In this document: positions 23,074-33,800 of the stretch, one piece after another | How the letters are laid out: every line of letters starts with the position of its first letter | Numbering within the stretch: position 1 is the stretch's first letter | Origin: Aurifilum marmelostoma | Lineage: Eukaryota > Ascomycota > Sordariomycetes > Diaporthales > Cryphonectriaceae | Assembly (NCBI GenBank): GCA_027559495.1 | Contig: JAMXSV010000015.1 | Location: forward strand, 62,001 to 126,000 | DNA length: 64,000 nt | Reading direction: 5' to 3' | The notes under the pieces: generated by a model | The model's input: the letters and a program-made list of their open reading frames with translations, nothing else | Told to the model about the DNA's origin: nothing | Database searches by the model: none | Translations under genes and position numbers: made by a program

Positions 23074-25373
23074 TCAGGCCTTCCTGACCAGAGTCCGCAT
23101 GAACCACGCAAATTCGTTCCTAAGCGCCAGCTCCATGCTGGCCTTCTTCTTGAACATATGCCCTTCCCCAGGGGCAATTAACAATGCCACCTCGCCCCCA
23201 TTCTCCTTGACCTTCTTTTCGATGTCATAGCTCTGCTGCACCGGCACGACCGTGTCCTCATCTCCATGTATAAGCAGCAGCGGTGCCTTGATCCTCTGCG
23301 CGTGATTCAGCGGGCTCCTCTCGTAGTCCACCGCTGCCTTCTCCTCGTTGCTCAGTCCCGGCACATAGAACAAGCCATCCAGGTAGTACGACTCGAGCTT
23401 GTGGGTGCCCTCGGACATGGTGCGCACATCCGAGATGCCGCAGTAGCTCACGCCTGCAGCAAAGACATCAGGGTACCAGACGAGGCTCTGCAGGACATTG
23501 TAGCCACCTGCGCTGCCGCCATGGATGCCCACCCGTGCCTTATCGGCCCGCCCTGTGCTGGACAGGTATTCCACGCTTTCGACCACATCATCTCGGTCCA
23601 AGATCCCCCAGTGCGCGTCTAGCCTCTGGCGGTAGGCTTTCCCGTGGCCTGAGCTACCCGTGTAGTTGATGGAGAAGTAGGCGAACCCGCGGCTCGTGTA
23701 GAGCTGGACACTGGCGCCTGGAGTGCTCCCGATCTGGAGACCGGGAGACGTGTGGCCTGTTGGGCCGCCGTGAGGCATGATGATCAGGGGCGGGAGTGTT
23801 CCCTCTGGAGCTTTGAATTTGGGATTGTGGGGGGGCCAATAGAAGCCGTGTATGGGCCGCTGAGGTTCGTTCTTGGAAATGAACTGGATATGTTGAGGAC
23901 GAGAGAAGATCTTGTCTTGGAATTCTATGCTCGAGGCTTTTGCAACCTGCACCATGGTGGCTTTGATTTGGTCGTCCAGAGAAAAGACATAGACACCCAG
24001 GGACCTCTTGATGCCAGCGCCAATGACGACGAAAGATTTTGGATTCAGGGCGGCCATGGGATCGCGGCGGCCGTCGACAAGCGGGACGTCGAGGGGCTTC
24101 ACCTTGAGTGTCCTGAGGTCGACATGGACATAGCTATAAGCCGCGTATTTTGTATATGCAAGAATCAAGGAATCTCTCGAAAGAAAGCAAAATGTGCGCC
24201 TGTTTTGACAAAGCTTGTGAGCCCCAATCTGATCATACTGAGTCTTCAGTTCAGTGCAACAGGAGAGGTCAACTTACTGATCACCCAACAGGGAGCAGTC
24301 GCCCATCTCAACCTCGTCCAGACCCTTCAGATTGAGCTTCTCTGCCGTAGAGTCGTGGTCCTGGCCAGGGTAGATCCTATACATCTGTCTCCAGTCGCTG
24401 TCCTCCACTTCATGTGTAAAGTAGAGCGCCCCGTCTGGCGCCCACATTCCATCGCTCACCGCCTCTCCAAATTTGCCTCCAGCGACCACCGCTGGATTTC
24501 CGAGATTGATCCCTTCATTCTTCTTGCCACCCTCCAGGACCTGGGACAGGCACATCTCCGACCTGGTCCATGCCATATCAGGGTGGTTCCATCTGCGCCA
24601 CGAGACCCATCGGCCGTCGTGACTGAACCGTGGCCCGGTGTAGAAGTCAGCACCAGTGACCAACCTCGCTACAGCGCCTGTGTCAAGATCGATGGCGACA
24701 ACATAATTCTTCACATCCCGAGGCGCAGGATTCTCGTGGTCCTCCTCGACGGCGAGCACCCACCTGGCCGTGCTGCCCGGGTCCCGGCTCGGTCCGAAGT
24801 CAGCATATCGCAGCCAGGGTGTGTCGCTGACCAGCGAGGTGACGGTCCCAGCGTCGACGTCGAGGATCTTGACGGCGTTCCCATCCTGCGCGTCTGAGAA
24901 GATGATGCGCTGAGGGGCATTCGGGCCTGAGCCGGAGGGAATGACCTCGTACGCACCGCCTCCGTACTCGTACACGGTAGTGCTCACACCATGCGGCTCC
25001 GGCAGCACGTGCACGAGCTCGTAGGAGCCATCGGAATCACTATCCTGCTTGACCACCTCGACGATGGTGGATGCGCCATTGGGCTTGGCCTCTAGGTAGA
25101 AGACACGCCCCGTTCCGACCTGGCAGATTGGGTTAACTTTTGGTTGCAGAGAAAAGGCGGGGCAGCAGAGTCAAAGCCAAATGACGTGTGCTTGTCAGAA
25201 GATTGAGGGGAAAACAACACCGCACGAACATCACCTCGGGGAGACCCGACCCCCTTTGTTCCGGTCAGTGTATCCTCGAGGCTCATTGCACTCTTCCACT
25301 CGCCATACGGTGCGATCGATTTGGTCACCATGGTTTCTGTTGAGGTCTCTGTTTGTTCTTGTTGTTGCTGCAT
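23074..25373 (-). CDS. S9 prolyl-oligopeptidase-type serine peptidase
   Basis: This is a predicted 706-aa peptidase with an N-terminal WD40-like beta-propeller and a C-terminal alpha/beta-hydrolase domain, as in dipeptidyl/acylaminoacyl peptidases. Exons are about 25373-25221, 25119-24278 and 24199-23074. The second intron (gtaagt...aacag) is canonical. The first is inferred (donor gtgttg, acceptor gccag) because it keeps frame and joins 'GDVRA' to 'VGTGRVFYLEAKPNG', a typical propeller start. The catalytic triad is visible: Ser in 'HGGSAGGYN', Asp in 'IHGDEDTVVP' and His in 'GEGHMF'. 'MPHGGPTGH' is the usual oxyanion-side block. There is no signal peptide, so it is probably cytosolic. An alternative start is the internal Met at 25331. 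Confidence 0.86.
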
Positions 25374-26160
25374 TTCGGGGGGTTTCGACTGTTGCCCGAT
25401 AAGATTTAGACTTGTTTCCTGTTATCAAGAGCTGGCTGTCGGGTGAACATAAGTGCAGCAGGGCTGGGGCTGAATTACTCCGGTCTGACAACTTTGGGGT
25501 AGGTCCCGTAGCGGTGTTTCGTTTTGTGTCACACACGCTCTCTTTGTAGCACTGCAAATTTTTGTCCTTCGTCAACCTTGATGATACCTTGTTCTTCAGC
25601 ATACCTTCACATTTTTATACAGCTGCCATATCGAGTTTATGTGCGATTTCATCAGAGGTCCTAGTATTATGTCATGATTGCGGCCCTATCAACGTTACAT
25701 TTTCACGCACCATCTATGCAGCAACAAGTGCAATTCGCCTTGTGCGAACTCCAATAGAAATGCATTCCCGAGGGGTTTCCATAGCATATGACCAGGCATA
25801 GCCTCGGGTCCGCTAATGCATGTACGCTTACAGGTAGACGTAAGCTGCCTACGCAGTCCTATGTAGTCGCAAAGTGTATACTTGGACGGCCAGCCATATC
25901 ACACGTGCTAGTAGCATCCCGTGTTGGGATCGGAGTTGTCGGAGGTAAGCCTTCGAGCTGAGTCTGAGCGACGTCGACGTAGAGCAGGGTGTTATAGAAC
26001 CGTAGAAGATTCCATGTGCAGTTAGGAGATGCAGGGATAGGAACGTATATACAATCTATCCAGCTAGCTATGTCATAATCGCTGTTAAACACCAATTGTC
26101 CACTACTTGGTAGAAACCAGCCCATCACCATACTAGCCAATGACAGGAGTTTCCACCATC
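25374..26160. other. Intergenic, 5' of S9 peptidase and 3' of GBB dioxygenase
   Basis: This 787 bp stretch holds the peptidase promoter and the 3' flank of the dioxygenase gene. No coding features are seen. Confidence 0.45.
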
Positions 26161-27801
26161 CTATGTCGTGCTACCTCGCAAATGACCATACATCCTTTGA
26201 GCCTGAACCTGCTCGTCCTCAGGGTCGGCCAGGCTCGACGCAGGGATAAGCCCCTCCTTGACCAGTCTCGTGAGCGCACTCGTCAGGGTCTGCGTGTCCA
26301 GGTAAGTGCCCCGCAGGCGCCTGTGCCCGCTCGCCGTGTCGAACCTGGTGCGTCCGTGAAGGGCCCGCCTGTTGTCGAAGACGACACAGTCGCCCGGCTG
26401 CAGCCTGTACTTGAGCATGTTCTCGCTGGCCTCCAGGCTGTCCCTGAAGGACCTGGCTGCGTCGCGCCAAGCGGGCAGGGATCCACAGTTCTTTTGGCCC
26501 ATGGCCTGATATCCCTCAGGGTGGTCGGGAGGAAAGACGCCCTGGAAGGGTGGAGACCAGCTGATATCCTGCGGGGGCGCGTCCAAGTCGTTCGACTGTG
26601 TCGTGATCACCGGTCGGGTCCGGCGATAAAAGTTGCCGTTCTTGGAGTACTGGTAAGCGACGTGCTGTGTGCACAGGAGCCTGTAGTGGTCAGGGTTCTT
26701 GTGCTGTATCTCCGCCGCGGCACGCAGCCCGTCGCTGAATATAGAGTCGCCGCCTTCGCACTCGTTGCTGAGGCAGTGGAGGAGCTGGACTCTGGGCGAG
26801 GGCGTCCAGTACATCAAGTCTGAGTGCAGACAGAGGAACTCGTTGGTGTATGCCGCGTTCTCGGCATTAGGTTTGGACACGACGTCGAAGGTGTGTCCGT
26901 AAAAGGTGGACTGGAGGTGGCCGATCTTGCCAGCGATGTCCACCACGGCGGCTTCGGTCTCGGGCACGCCTTTGACAAAAACCAGACCCCACCTCATGAG
27001 GTCGAGAAAGGCTCTGGCAAAGACAGGGCCGCCCTTGATCCAGTCCGAGTAGCTGATGGCCCTCGCGTCCATGTCCCGCTCGAAGGTGGCCCGATCCCAC
27101 AGCAGCCGCTTCGGTGTGTACAATTCCGGCAGCAGAGTGTGCTGAAGCAGGCGGCGAATGAAGTTCATATCGTAGACTGAAGGATGCCGGCCGCCCTGGA
27201 GGAAGTCGTCGGCCCAGACAATCTCGAGCGAGCCATCCTCGAGGACCCTGCAGGACTCTGTCTTGGGCCTGGCGTCGATGTCACAGGTCACAAACCTCTT
27301 CTGGCCTGAAGACTCGCTCACGCAGACGCTGCACGGACAGGCGTCGCGAAACCATAAGGATGGCAGGCTGAAGACGTGTCCATCAGGTCTGCTGCTTGCA
27401 AAAGTGAGCTTGATATCTCCCTCGTCTGATACGGCACTCACCAGACCACCGAGATCCCCAAACCTCTGCGTCAGGCCTGAAGAGAAATGTTGAGACGATT
27501 TGTTCTGAGCAGAGGTGGTCCGGGTGAGATGTCTAGCCCTTGTTGTCGGTGTTGCTGCAGCTGCAGCAGCTGGAGACAGATTCAGAGAGCCAGCCTTGAG
27601 CAGGGCTGGGCGTTCAAGAGGGCGAGCGATATTGCAGATAAGCGAACGTTGCTGCTGGCTCCAGACCGGTGAGGCTCCAGTTTGAAGCTGGCGAGGACAT
27701 CGAGGAGCCCGTACGGCCGGCTGTAGGCATCTGTCTATGCGCAGCAGGGATTGGGAAGTCCTTCTGGCACTGCCTGCTGCATGTGCAATGCTCGGTCTCA
27801 T
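26161..27801 (-). CDS. Gamma-butyrobetaine dioxygenase (carnitine biosynthesis)
   Basis: This Fe(II)/2-oxoglutarate dioxygenase hydroxylates gamma-butyrobetaine to carnitine, the last step of carnitine synthesis. The gene is intronless with 546 aa. The first ~100 residues are Arg/Ser/Ala-rich with few acids, as expected of a mitochondrial targeting sequence. A DUF971-like zinc domain follows with 'WFRDACPCSVC' (Cys155, 157, 160). The TauD-like catalytic domain has the HxD motif His326-Ser-Asp328 in 'LCLHSDLMYW', preceded by 'NAAYTNEF'. It also has 'VQLLHCLSN' with 'GGDSIFSDG', and the distal His482 in 'RALHGRTRF'. These motifs fit BBOX better than trimethyllysine dioxygenase, though the two are paralogues. 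N-terminal extension is longer than in animal enzymes. The initiator context is aagATGa. Confidence 0.9.
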   Translation of the reverse strand: MRPSIAHAAGSARRTSQSLLRIDRCLQPAVRAPRCPRQLQTGASPVWSQQQRSLICNIARPLERPALLKAGSLNLSPAAAAAATPTTRARHLTRTTSAQNKSSQHFSSGLTQRFGDLGGLVSAVSDEGDIKLTFASSRPDGHVFSLPSLWFRDACPCSVCVSESSGQKRFVTCDIDARPKTESCRVLEDGSLEIVWADDFLQGGRHPSVYDMNFIRRLLQHTLLPELYTPKRLLWDRATFERDMDARAISYSDWIKGGPVFARAFLDLMRWGLVFVKGVPETEAAVVDIAGKIGHLQSTFYGHTFDVVSKPNAENAAYTNEFLCLHSDLMYWTPSPRVQLLHCLSNECEGGDSIFSDGLRAAAEIQHKNPDHYRLLCTQHVAYQYSKNGNFYRRTRPVITTQSNDLDAPPQDISWSPPFQGVFPPDHPEGYQAMGQKNCGSLPAWRDAARSFRDSLEASENMLKYRLQPGDCVVFDNRRALHGRTRFDTASGHRRLRGTYLDTQTLTSALTRLVKEGLIPASSLADPEDEQVQAQRMYGHLRGSTT

Positions 27802-29909
27802 CTTGACGAACTTGCGTCGGTTTTATACCAGCTGCACGGGAATTTTTTCCCCCCCTCTCCTCTCTGTTCCTCTTTCTCTCTCCTCTCTTCCTCACTGCGA
27901 TGCTCTGCTTGGTCGGCTTTTTCAAAGCATCGAAAGGCGCAACATCAACTTGGGACCAAAAGAGAGAGAAAGTCTGAGGCGGGCAGCTGTATCAAGCTGA
28001 TCGAAGCTATCATCTTGCTCCTGCCATGTATGGTACGATCCCAATGCCCGTCCCCGCTAGCCCTACTTACCTCGGCAAATACTTAGACGTGAGTGCTTAG
28101 CTAAGCAGCAGTCCGGATACTTGGATCAACCCTGCAATCCTGAGGAACAGACTTTTAATGGAGAAATATTGGTGACTGCACCTTGACGACCTCATCAACT
28201 CAATGCTACTGATATGCGGAGGGCTTGGGAGCAATGTCTCTTCTCCACAGCTCTGCTATTTTCGTCGCGATATCTCCCATGGCCAGAAATATTGACTCTC
28301 CAGCCATCAATCTTACACCGCGGTTAATCACTCGCTAGCCCTTTTCCTGCCTAGATGAAACGGCGCGACCAGCTCAAACTATTGTTACTGGATCGAGGCT
28401 CGAAGACCAAGATTATTGCTTCTTTCCGCATTGCCACTGGACCCCAACCGTGCCCAAGCACGCCCTGCACGCCCAGACGCCGTACCTAATCCCGATTGAA
28501 AAGCCACCACCACCAATCAACCACAAATCTTGGGTCGATCCTCTAGCGCGCCTTGAGGAAATCACAAGACAACAAGAGAGGAACCCCGTATTCGATAGGT
28601 GACCAAGCACTGGAATGAGAAACCCGCCGCCACACGACCCCCCTTTTCCCAATTCCGGATCCTGAAACCACTGCTGGGCCTGCTGGGCGTCTGTCCGTCC
28701 CGCACTTCTCCCAGGCCCCCCGCCCCCCGTTCGAACCATGACCTAGCCTGGCGGTTCTGCAGCGCGTTCAGAGCGCGCGGCACCAGATCCTTGGCGGCAC
28801 AGACAAGAGGGATCACAGACTGACACCCTACTGGGTCCCTGCCAATCTCGTATTCCAGCTGACGAGGCGAGGAGAATGATGAAAGGGGAGAGGACCTGGG
28901 GGAACGAACTTGTTCCCTGGTGATTCCCGTGTGTAAGAGGGTCAGGTGATGTGATGATGATGAGGTAGACGAAACATCATCCATCAAAAGACCTTTGCCA
29001 GAGACGGCATCAGTCTATGCCTGCCGGGGAAACATCCAGTTTGCACCTTGTTTGCCTTCTTCTGTCTGGCACGTGCTGTCGTCACGCTCAGCCCGGCAGC
29101 GAGGCACTCCGAGTCGGGACTGGAATGCCCACAGCCTCGCCCTTTCTGGGCAACCGGAAGGGGCAAGGAGCGGGCAGATGGACACAAGAGGGGCACAGGC
29201 TGATCGCCCAGCAACAGCAAACACCGTGCGCGCCGGGGCGATCGCCAGATGGATGATATCCATTGTCCAACATCTTGTCGAAAACGGCCCATCACCGAAG
29301 CAATTGGTTGCCAGGCAGCTCGAAACAGGTGTCTGTGGGGGATGGTGACGATGATGCACTTTGACCGTCCATGATCTCATTGTTGTTTTGTTGGGACGCA
29401 CGTAGTCAAATCGCGCCATGAACAAGAGCATGCACGGTACTTTGAGATTGCCGAAAAGGGGCGGCTGGATGTAGTATGGTGGAGTAAAAGCTTAGAAGTA
29501 ATATCACGTCGTTTGCAGATCATCGTGAGAATCCACGCGTACTGGACTGCGACAGGATAATGTGGAAAATGGCTTGGTCAAATTCCAAGAAAATAGCAAT
29601 TGATATCAATAGACACTAGAAGAAAAGGCATCGTTGCCATGCCTGCCACGTATGAACCAGCCAGCCGATATAGCTTGTACGCCATTTGAGAAATAACTTT
29701 GTATCGAGAAGGTTATCCAGCACAAGAAAACCCCTTCTCTCGCCTCCGAGACCCAGCGACTTCAAAGTCCACCAGCTGTGCACGTGTCCAAAAACGTCTC
29801 TAGGTCTCTTAATCCAATCCCGCATCCTTCAATCCGTCAAACGCAAGCCAAGGAAAGAAAAAAAAAGACCAACGCAATCCCTGGGGGTATATATTTAAAT
29901 CCTTTTCTT
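27802..29909. other. Intergenic, 2.1 kb
   Basis: This contains the dioxygenase promoter/leader (a CT-rich block at 27847-27895 just upstream) and the 3' flank of the Asp f 4-like gene. ORFs near 28413-28987 are G/C-biased but have no domain or codon pattern I trust. Nothing else is supported. Confidence 0.45.
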
Positions 29910-30881
29910 CTAGTAGCCCAAGTTGACCTTGAACTTGAGGGTACCGGCAGTGTTGTAGCCGAGACCGTCAGCAGCAGCAAGCGACTCATCAAAGGCGTTG
30001 GTGATGGTGGTGGCACCGGCGGAGATGGAAGAGCAGGTGGAGCCGTCCAGGGTGCAGGCCTCGACGCCGTTGACAACACCGCCGGCAGTCTGGGCCATGA
30101 TGGAGGAGACGTCAAAGGCGGACCAGGTGGTGGTCTCGTCGACGGCATCCCACTCGATCCAGGTGTACAGGAGGGCCGAGTTGGCGTCGGTGACGGGGGC
30201 CAGGCTGGCGGGCTGGCAGGTACCAGCACCGCCGGTGCCGTTCTGGATGGCGAGGTACTGGGTCTCGCCGGCAGCGAGGCTGAAGGTGGCGTACGAGTCC
30301 TCGCTCGTGTACCAGCCGGCAATGGAGCCGTCCTTGGCGATCTTGTTCCAGTAGTAGCAGGTCATGTCCTCGGTGGCGCCGTAGAACTGGACGTAGTTAT
30401 CGTAGGCCTCGGCGACGTCCTCGGTGGCGACGAGGATGTAGTTGCAGCCGTAGGTAGAGCCAGTGTTGCCAACCTGGGCGATCTGCTCCTTGGTGGCGCG
30501 CTTGGACGAGCTGCTGCAGTTCTCCTCGAACGAGGTGTACGAGGTCACGCCGGAGCCGGAGCTGCTGGAGGAAGAGGAAGAGGAAGAAGAGGAAGAGGCG
30601 GCAACAGCACCAGAGGTCGAGGCGGCGACGACGGCAGCAGTGGAGGTCGCGAGGGTAGTGGCGACAGTGGTAGCAGCGGCGACGTCGGCGGCGGGAGAAG
30701 GAGCGTAGTAGCTGCCGGACATGGTCCAGGAGACAACCTCGCCGTCAATCACAGCGTCGATGACCTGACCGGCGCGCTTGTCCTCGACGTTGCGCTGCTT
30801 GTTGTGCAGGTGACCGTGGCGGGGGTGGGCCGAGACACCCAGGGCGGTGCCCAGAAGAACGAGAGCAGCAAGACGAGCCAT
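29910..30881 (-). CDS. Secreted Asp f 4-like protein
   Basis: This 323-aa secreted protein resembles the fungal Asp f 4 allergen-type family, whose molecular function is not settled. The start at 30881 (gcaATGgc) was chosen because it begins a signal peptide, 'MARLAALVLLGTALGVSA', followed by the family's basic 'HPRHGHLHNKQR' segment. The same frame is open upstream to 31124, but that part reads like leader sequence. A Thr/Ala/Ser-rich linker contains 13 consecutive Ser (DNA 30559-30597). The C-terminal domain of about 200 residues starts near 'TSYTSFEENC'. It has conserved aromatic and Cys positions ('YGCNYI', 'MTCYYWNK', 'TCQPASL', 'ACTLDGSTCSS') and ends in 'LKFKVNLGY'. Homopolymer-rich leader and strong codon bias suggest high expression. 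Confidence 0.85.
   Translation of the reverse strand: MARLAALVLLGTALGVSAHPRHGHLHNKQRNVEDKRAGQVIDAVIDGEVVSWTMSGSYYAPSPAADVAAATTVATTLATSTAAVVAASTSGAVAASSSSSSSSSSSSSGSGVTSYTSFEENCSSSSKRATKEQIAQVGNTGSTYGCNYILVATEDVAEAYDNYVQFYGATEDMTCYYWNKIAKDGSIAGWYTSEDSYATFSLAAGETQYLAIQNGTGGAGTCQPASLAPVTDANSALLYTWIEWDAVDETTTWSAFDVSSIMAQTAGGVVNGVEACTLDGSTCSSISAGATTITNAFDESLAAADGLGYNTAGTLKFKVNLGY
30559..30597 (-). repeat. Poly-Ser microsatellite inside the Asp f 4-like CDS
   Basis: A stretch of about 39 nt of TCT/TCC/AGC codons encodes 13 Ser in a row. It is a length-variable type of tract and lies in the linker between signal-proximal and C-terminal parts. Confidence 0.85.
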
Positions 30882-33800
30882 TGCGAATGAGGATATGGTG
30901 GTGATGATGATGATGGTGGTGGCAAGTGTTAAAACGATGGGGAGCTGTTCAACAGTTCTTGCTTGTCGAATTTCTTTTTTTAAAAGAATGTGTGTTTTTT
31001 TGGAAAGTAATGAACGTTTCCCAAAAAAAAAAAAGATAAATGAGTGTGAGTCGTGATCTCGTGGTGAGTTGTCACTGAAGAAGTGGTTGGCAGGAGAAAA
31101 CACGAAGAAGGGAGGGTGAGTCAAGGGCAGGTTTTTGTTGATGGTGAGGGTAGGACGGAATAAAAGGGTTTCGTTCCCTTAATCCTCGCTGCTTGCAAAT
31201 GAGCGTGGGTGGGTTTGGCACAGCGGAGTACAGACCCGTAAAAAGATTGACCTGGGACCAAGGATGGAGAGAGAAAGAAGAGAGAATGAATCAAGGACGG
31301 CCCCCAGGGGGGGGAGGGGGTGGTGGACACAATAAAACAGGGAAGATCGGGGTCCATCAGGAAGAGAGTCCAGAAGCCACCCGGGGAAACGTGTGTGTCT
31401 CCACCCTACCAGATACTACGTGCCATAGGCCATAGCCATACCATATTGCCATGGGAGCCAGGCCGAAGGATGGTGCGAGGGAGCAACGACGACGAGAAGG
31501 GGGACGAGGGAAAGGGGCTGAGGTGTGAGAGCGAAAGGAGATTAACTGTGCAGGGGGTCAGGGGTTACTGGTGCGGGACTTTTTCCAATTTGGTTAAGTG
31601 ACAGGATCAGCCCGAAGCTATTCCTGTTCCTGACAGGCACAAGAAAAGCGCCCGCGGGTCCTGCGAGGGTTGATTCATGACCAATAAAGACGCCCAGCCA
31701 AAGAAACGGTACGCACAAGTTAAAATTGGAAGAAATCGGACTCAAAGGAACCGTAGTGCCGCCTGCTTTTGTCACCGTTTTGGATCCCTTTGCCTTTTTC
31801 CCTCTCCAATTTTACCCTTTTTTATTGTGTGTGCCCTTAGGCTGATTCATGAACAAGTCAGATACTTACTGAAATTCAAATCCACCAAATCCACCTCTCC
31901 TAAGTTCTATCTCTGAAGAACAATTGGGTATTGTTCTCTTAACAACAATGGCTTTGCTTGGGCTGTCAGTGTGCTTGAGGCAAGGAAGGAAGGAAAAGAT
32001 TCAACGCAATCACAACACACAACGGTCACCAAAACGGAAACCCACTGGGCTGGAGATGGCTCTGCTTCCACAGCAGTACCCTGTCCTGCAGCTGTGTGGA
32101 AAGGCTCCATCCTACAGGGCGGCCCGGGCAAAGGCGTTGCGCGTGTCAAGAGTGGCTGTCGATTCGAAAGTGGTTGCGTCCACTTGGAGACGCAGGCAGC
32201 GGTCCACATGGCAACCCACATGCCGGTGGCCAGAATGGATCATCGCTTTGATGAATGGAGCTGTATTTGGCCCAGCCATGCGCACGCCCTCATTTTCAGT
32301 ACCGAACATTCTCGACGCCATCACGAGCCATTAGATGAGATCCCCCTATTTTACCCCCCCCCCAAGTGGTGAGGAGGAGATTGACCCAGAGTGCTGGCTG
32401 CTTGGCACCCACCGAGCGAGGCCTCAGCAAATATATCCCCACAGACGACAGGCCTCTGGGAGAGTGTGCACCTAAATTGATCCTCGAGTCCAATACCAAG
32501 AACCGTCTGTTGTGTTCCTCATCTACACGTTGGCGATCTCATACCTACTTTGGTGTGCTTGCACAGCACTAGTATTAATTTTATACCATAAGCATGCGCA
32601 AGCCGCAGGCTTACGTGTTGAGGGCCACGACGATGGTCCCCACCCCTTTTAACAGAGAAAATACAGACAGAAGTTCGAAAGAAGCGCGTAAGAAAATGAG
32701 AAGGGAGACGGGAAAGGACATGACACGAATGGCAGCTGTCAGTCAGTGATCGGCACGAAAGAGAAACCGCCCAAAAAAAAGAAAAACTTTGACGAGAGCG
32801 CCCACGGACACCTACACACTCTCACACACAGAGCTGATGGATGACGGCACAGTCATGGCGCGGAACGCTCCAGTCTCGAATTTCCGTTTGTAATTGTCCT
32901 GACCGTTTTGTGTGTCAAAGCGTGGGCAACGAACGATTCAGTGCACACAGCGTCCTGCATTAGTCTCCGACGCTCGGGTTGTTTCGTCCAGCTGCCGACC
33001 TGCCGAACCCTGCAGAGTTAGGCTTGCCGCTGTGAATATTTCACCAGCCAGCACCAGAACCAGTCAATCAGTCCAATCGCCTTGCCCTGACGTCGGTACA
33101 GGACCATCAGAGGCAGAGAGCAAGCAAGCAAGCAGCCAGGCGTGTAGTGGTTGTAGATGTGGGCGGCTTCAGGCGGAGAGGACGACGAATCAAAAGCCCT
33201 GCAAGTCGCCTCGACTCAGCGACTCGACGGCGGCTGGGCACGGCTCCGCAGAGATTACGCCTTGCCTTGCCAGTGTTGTCATGGCCAATGGGATGAACCT
33301 TGGTGGGCGTCTGCTCTGATGTTTGCTGTTCGCCATGGAAGTTCAAGCTTTGAAAAGGTTTTTTCTTCTTTTCTTCTCCTTCCCTTCCTTGACCTTTCAC
33401 CCTGCGTTGTCATGCTGATCATTACATCAAACCGTCGCAACTTCACCCCCCAGGCAGGAAGAGGCAATCGTGAGCCCAAAACAGTAGGTCTGTACTACTC
33501 TTGTCCCACGATCCCATGATATGACCCCTCTCTCGTCATACTTCTTCACTCCTTACAAGCCTGTACACGTGTTTATCGCTGTCGCTGCCCGATCATTGAT
33601 GCATCCGTGACACACCTGTCCGTCCATGAGCACGTCCAGCCTAGATTACGCTTTGAACAACCCATCTATGCCCTCACACATGTGACGGGCCTTTCTTTTC
33701 TCGGGACCCATTTCTGACCCCTGCGGGAATCTGTGTGCTTATACCTTCTGTGCCTGACGATCGCGCCCATCACGCCAAGCATAGGGTACTCCATGTCATA

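Noticed and set aside
23752..24897. 381-codon plus-strand ORF
   Set aside because: It is antisense to the S9 peptidase and overlaps its intron; no family features.
28413..28987. Minus-strand ORFs of about 110-140 codons
   Set aside because: GC-biased composition without domain, start context or splice support.
29778..30890. 370-codon plus-strand ORF, Gly/Val-rich
   Set aside because: It mirrors the Ala/Ser/Thr-rich Asp f 4-like CDS on the minus strand; the composition is a complement effect.
30882..31124. 81-codon N-terminal extension of the Asp f 4-like protein
   Set aside because: The extension would bury the signal peptide and is rich in Phe/Lys/Ile from homopolymer leader sequence; the ATG at 30881 gives a proper secreted start.
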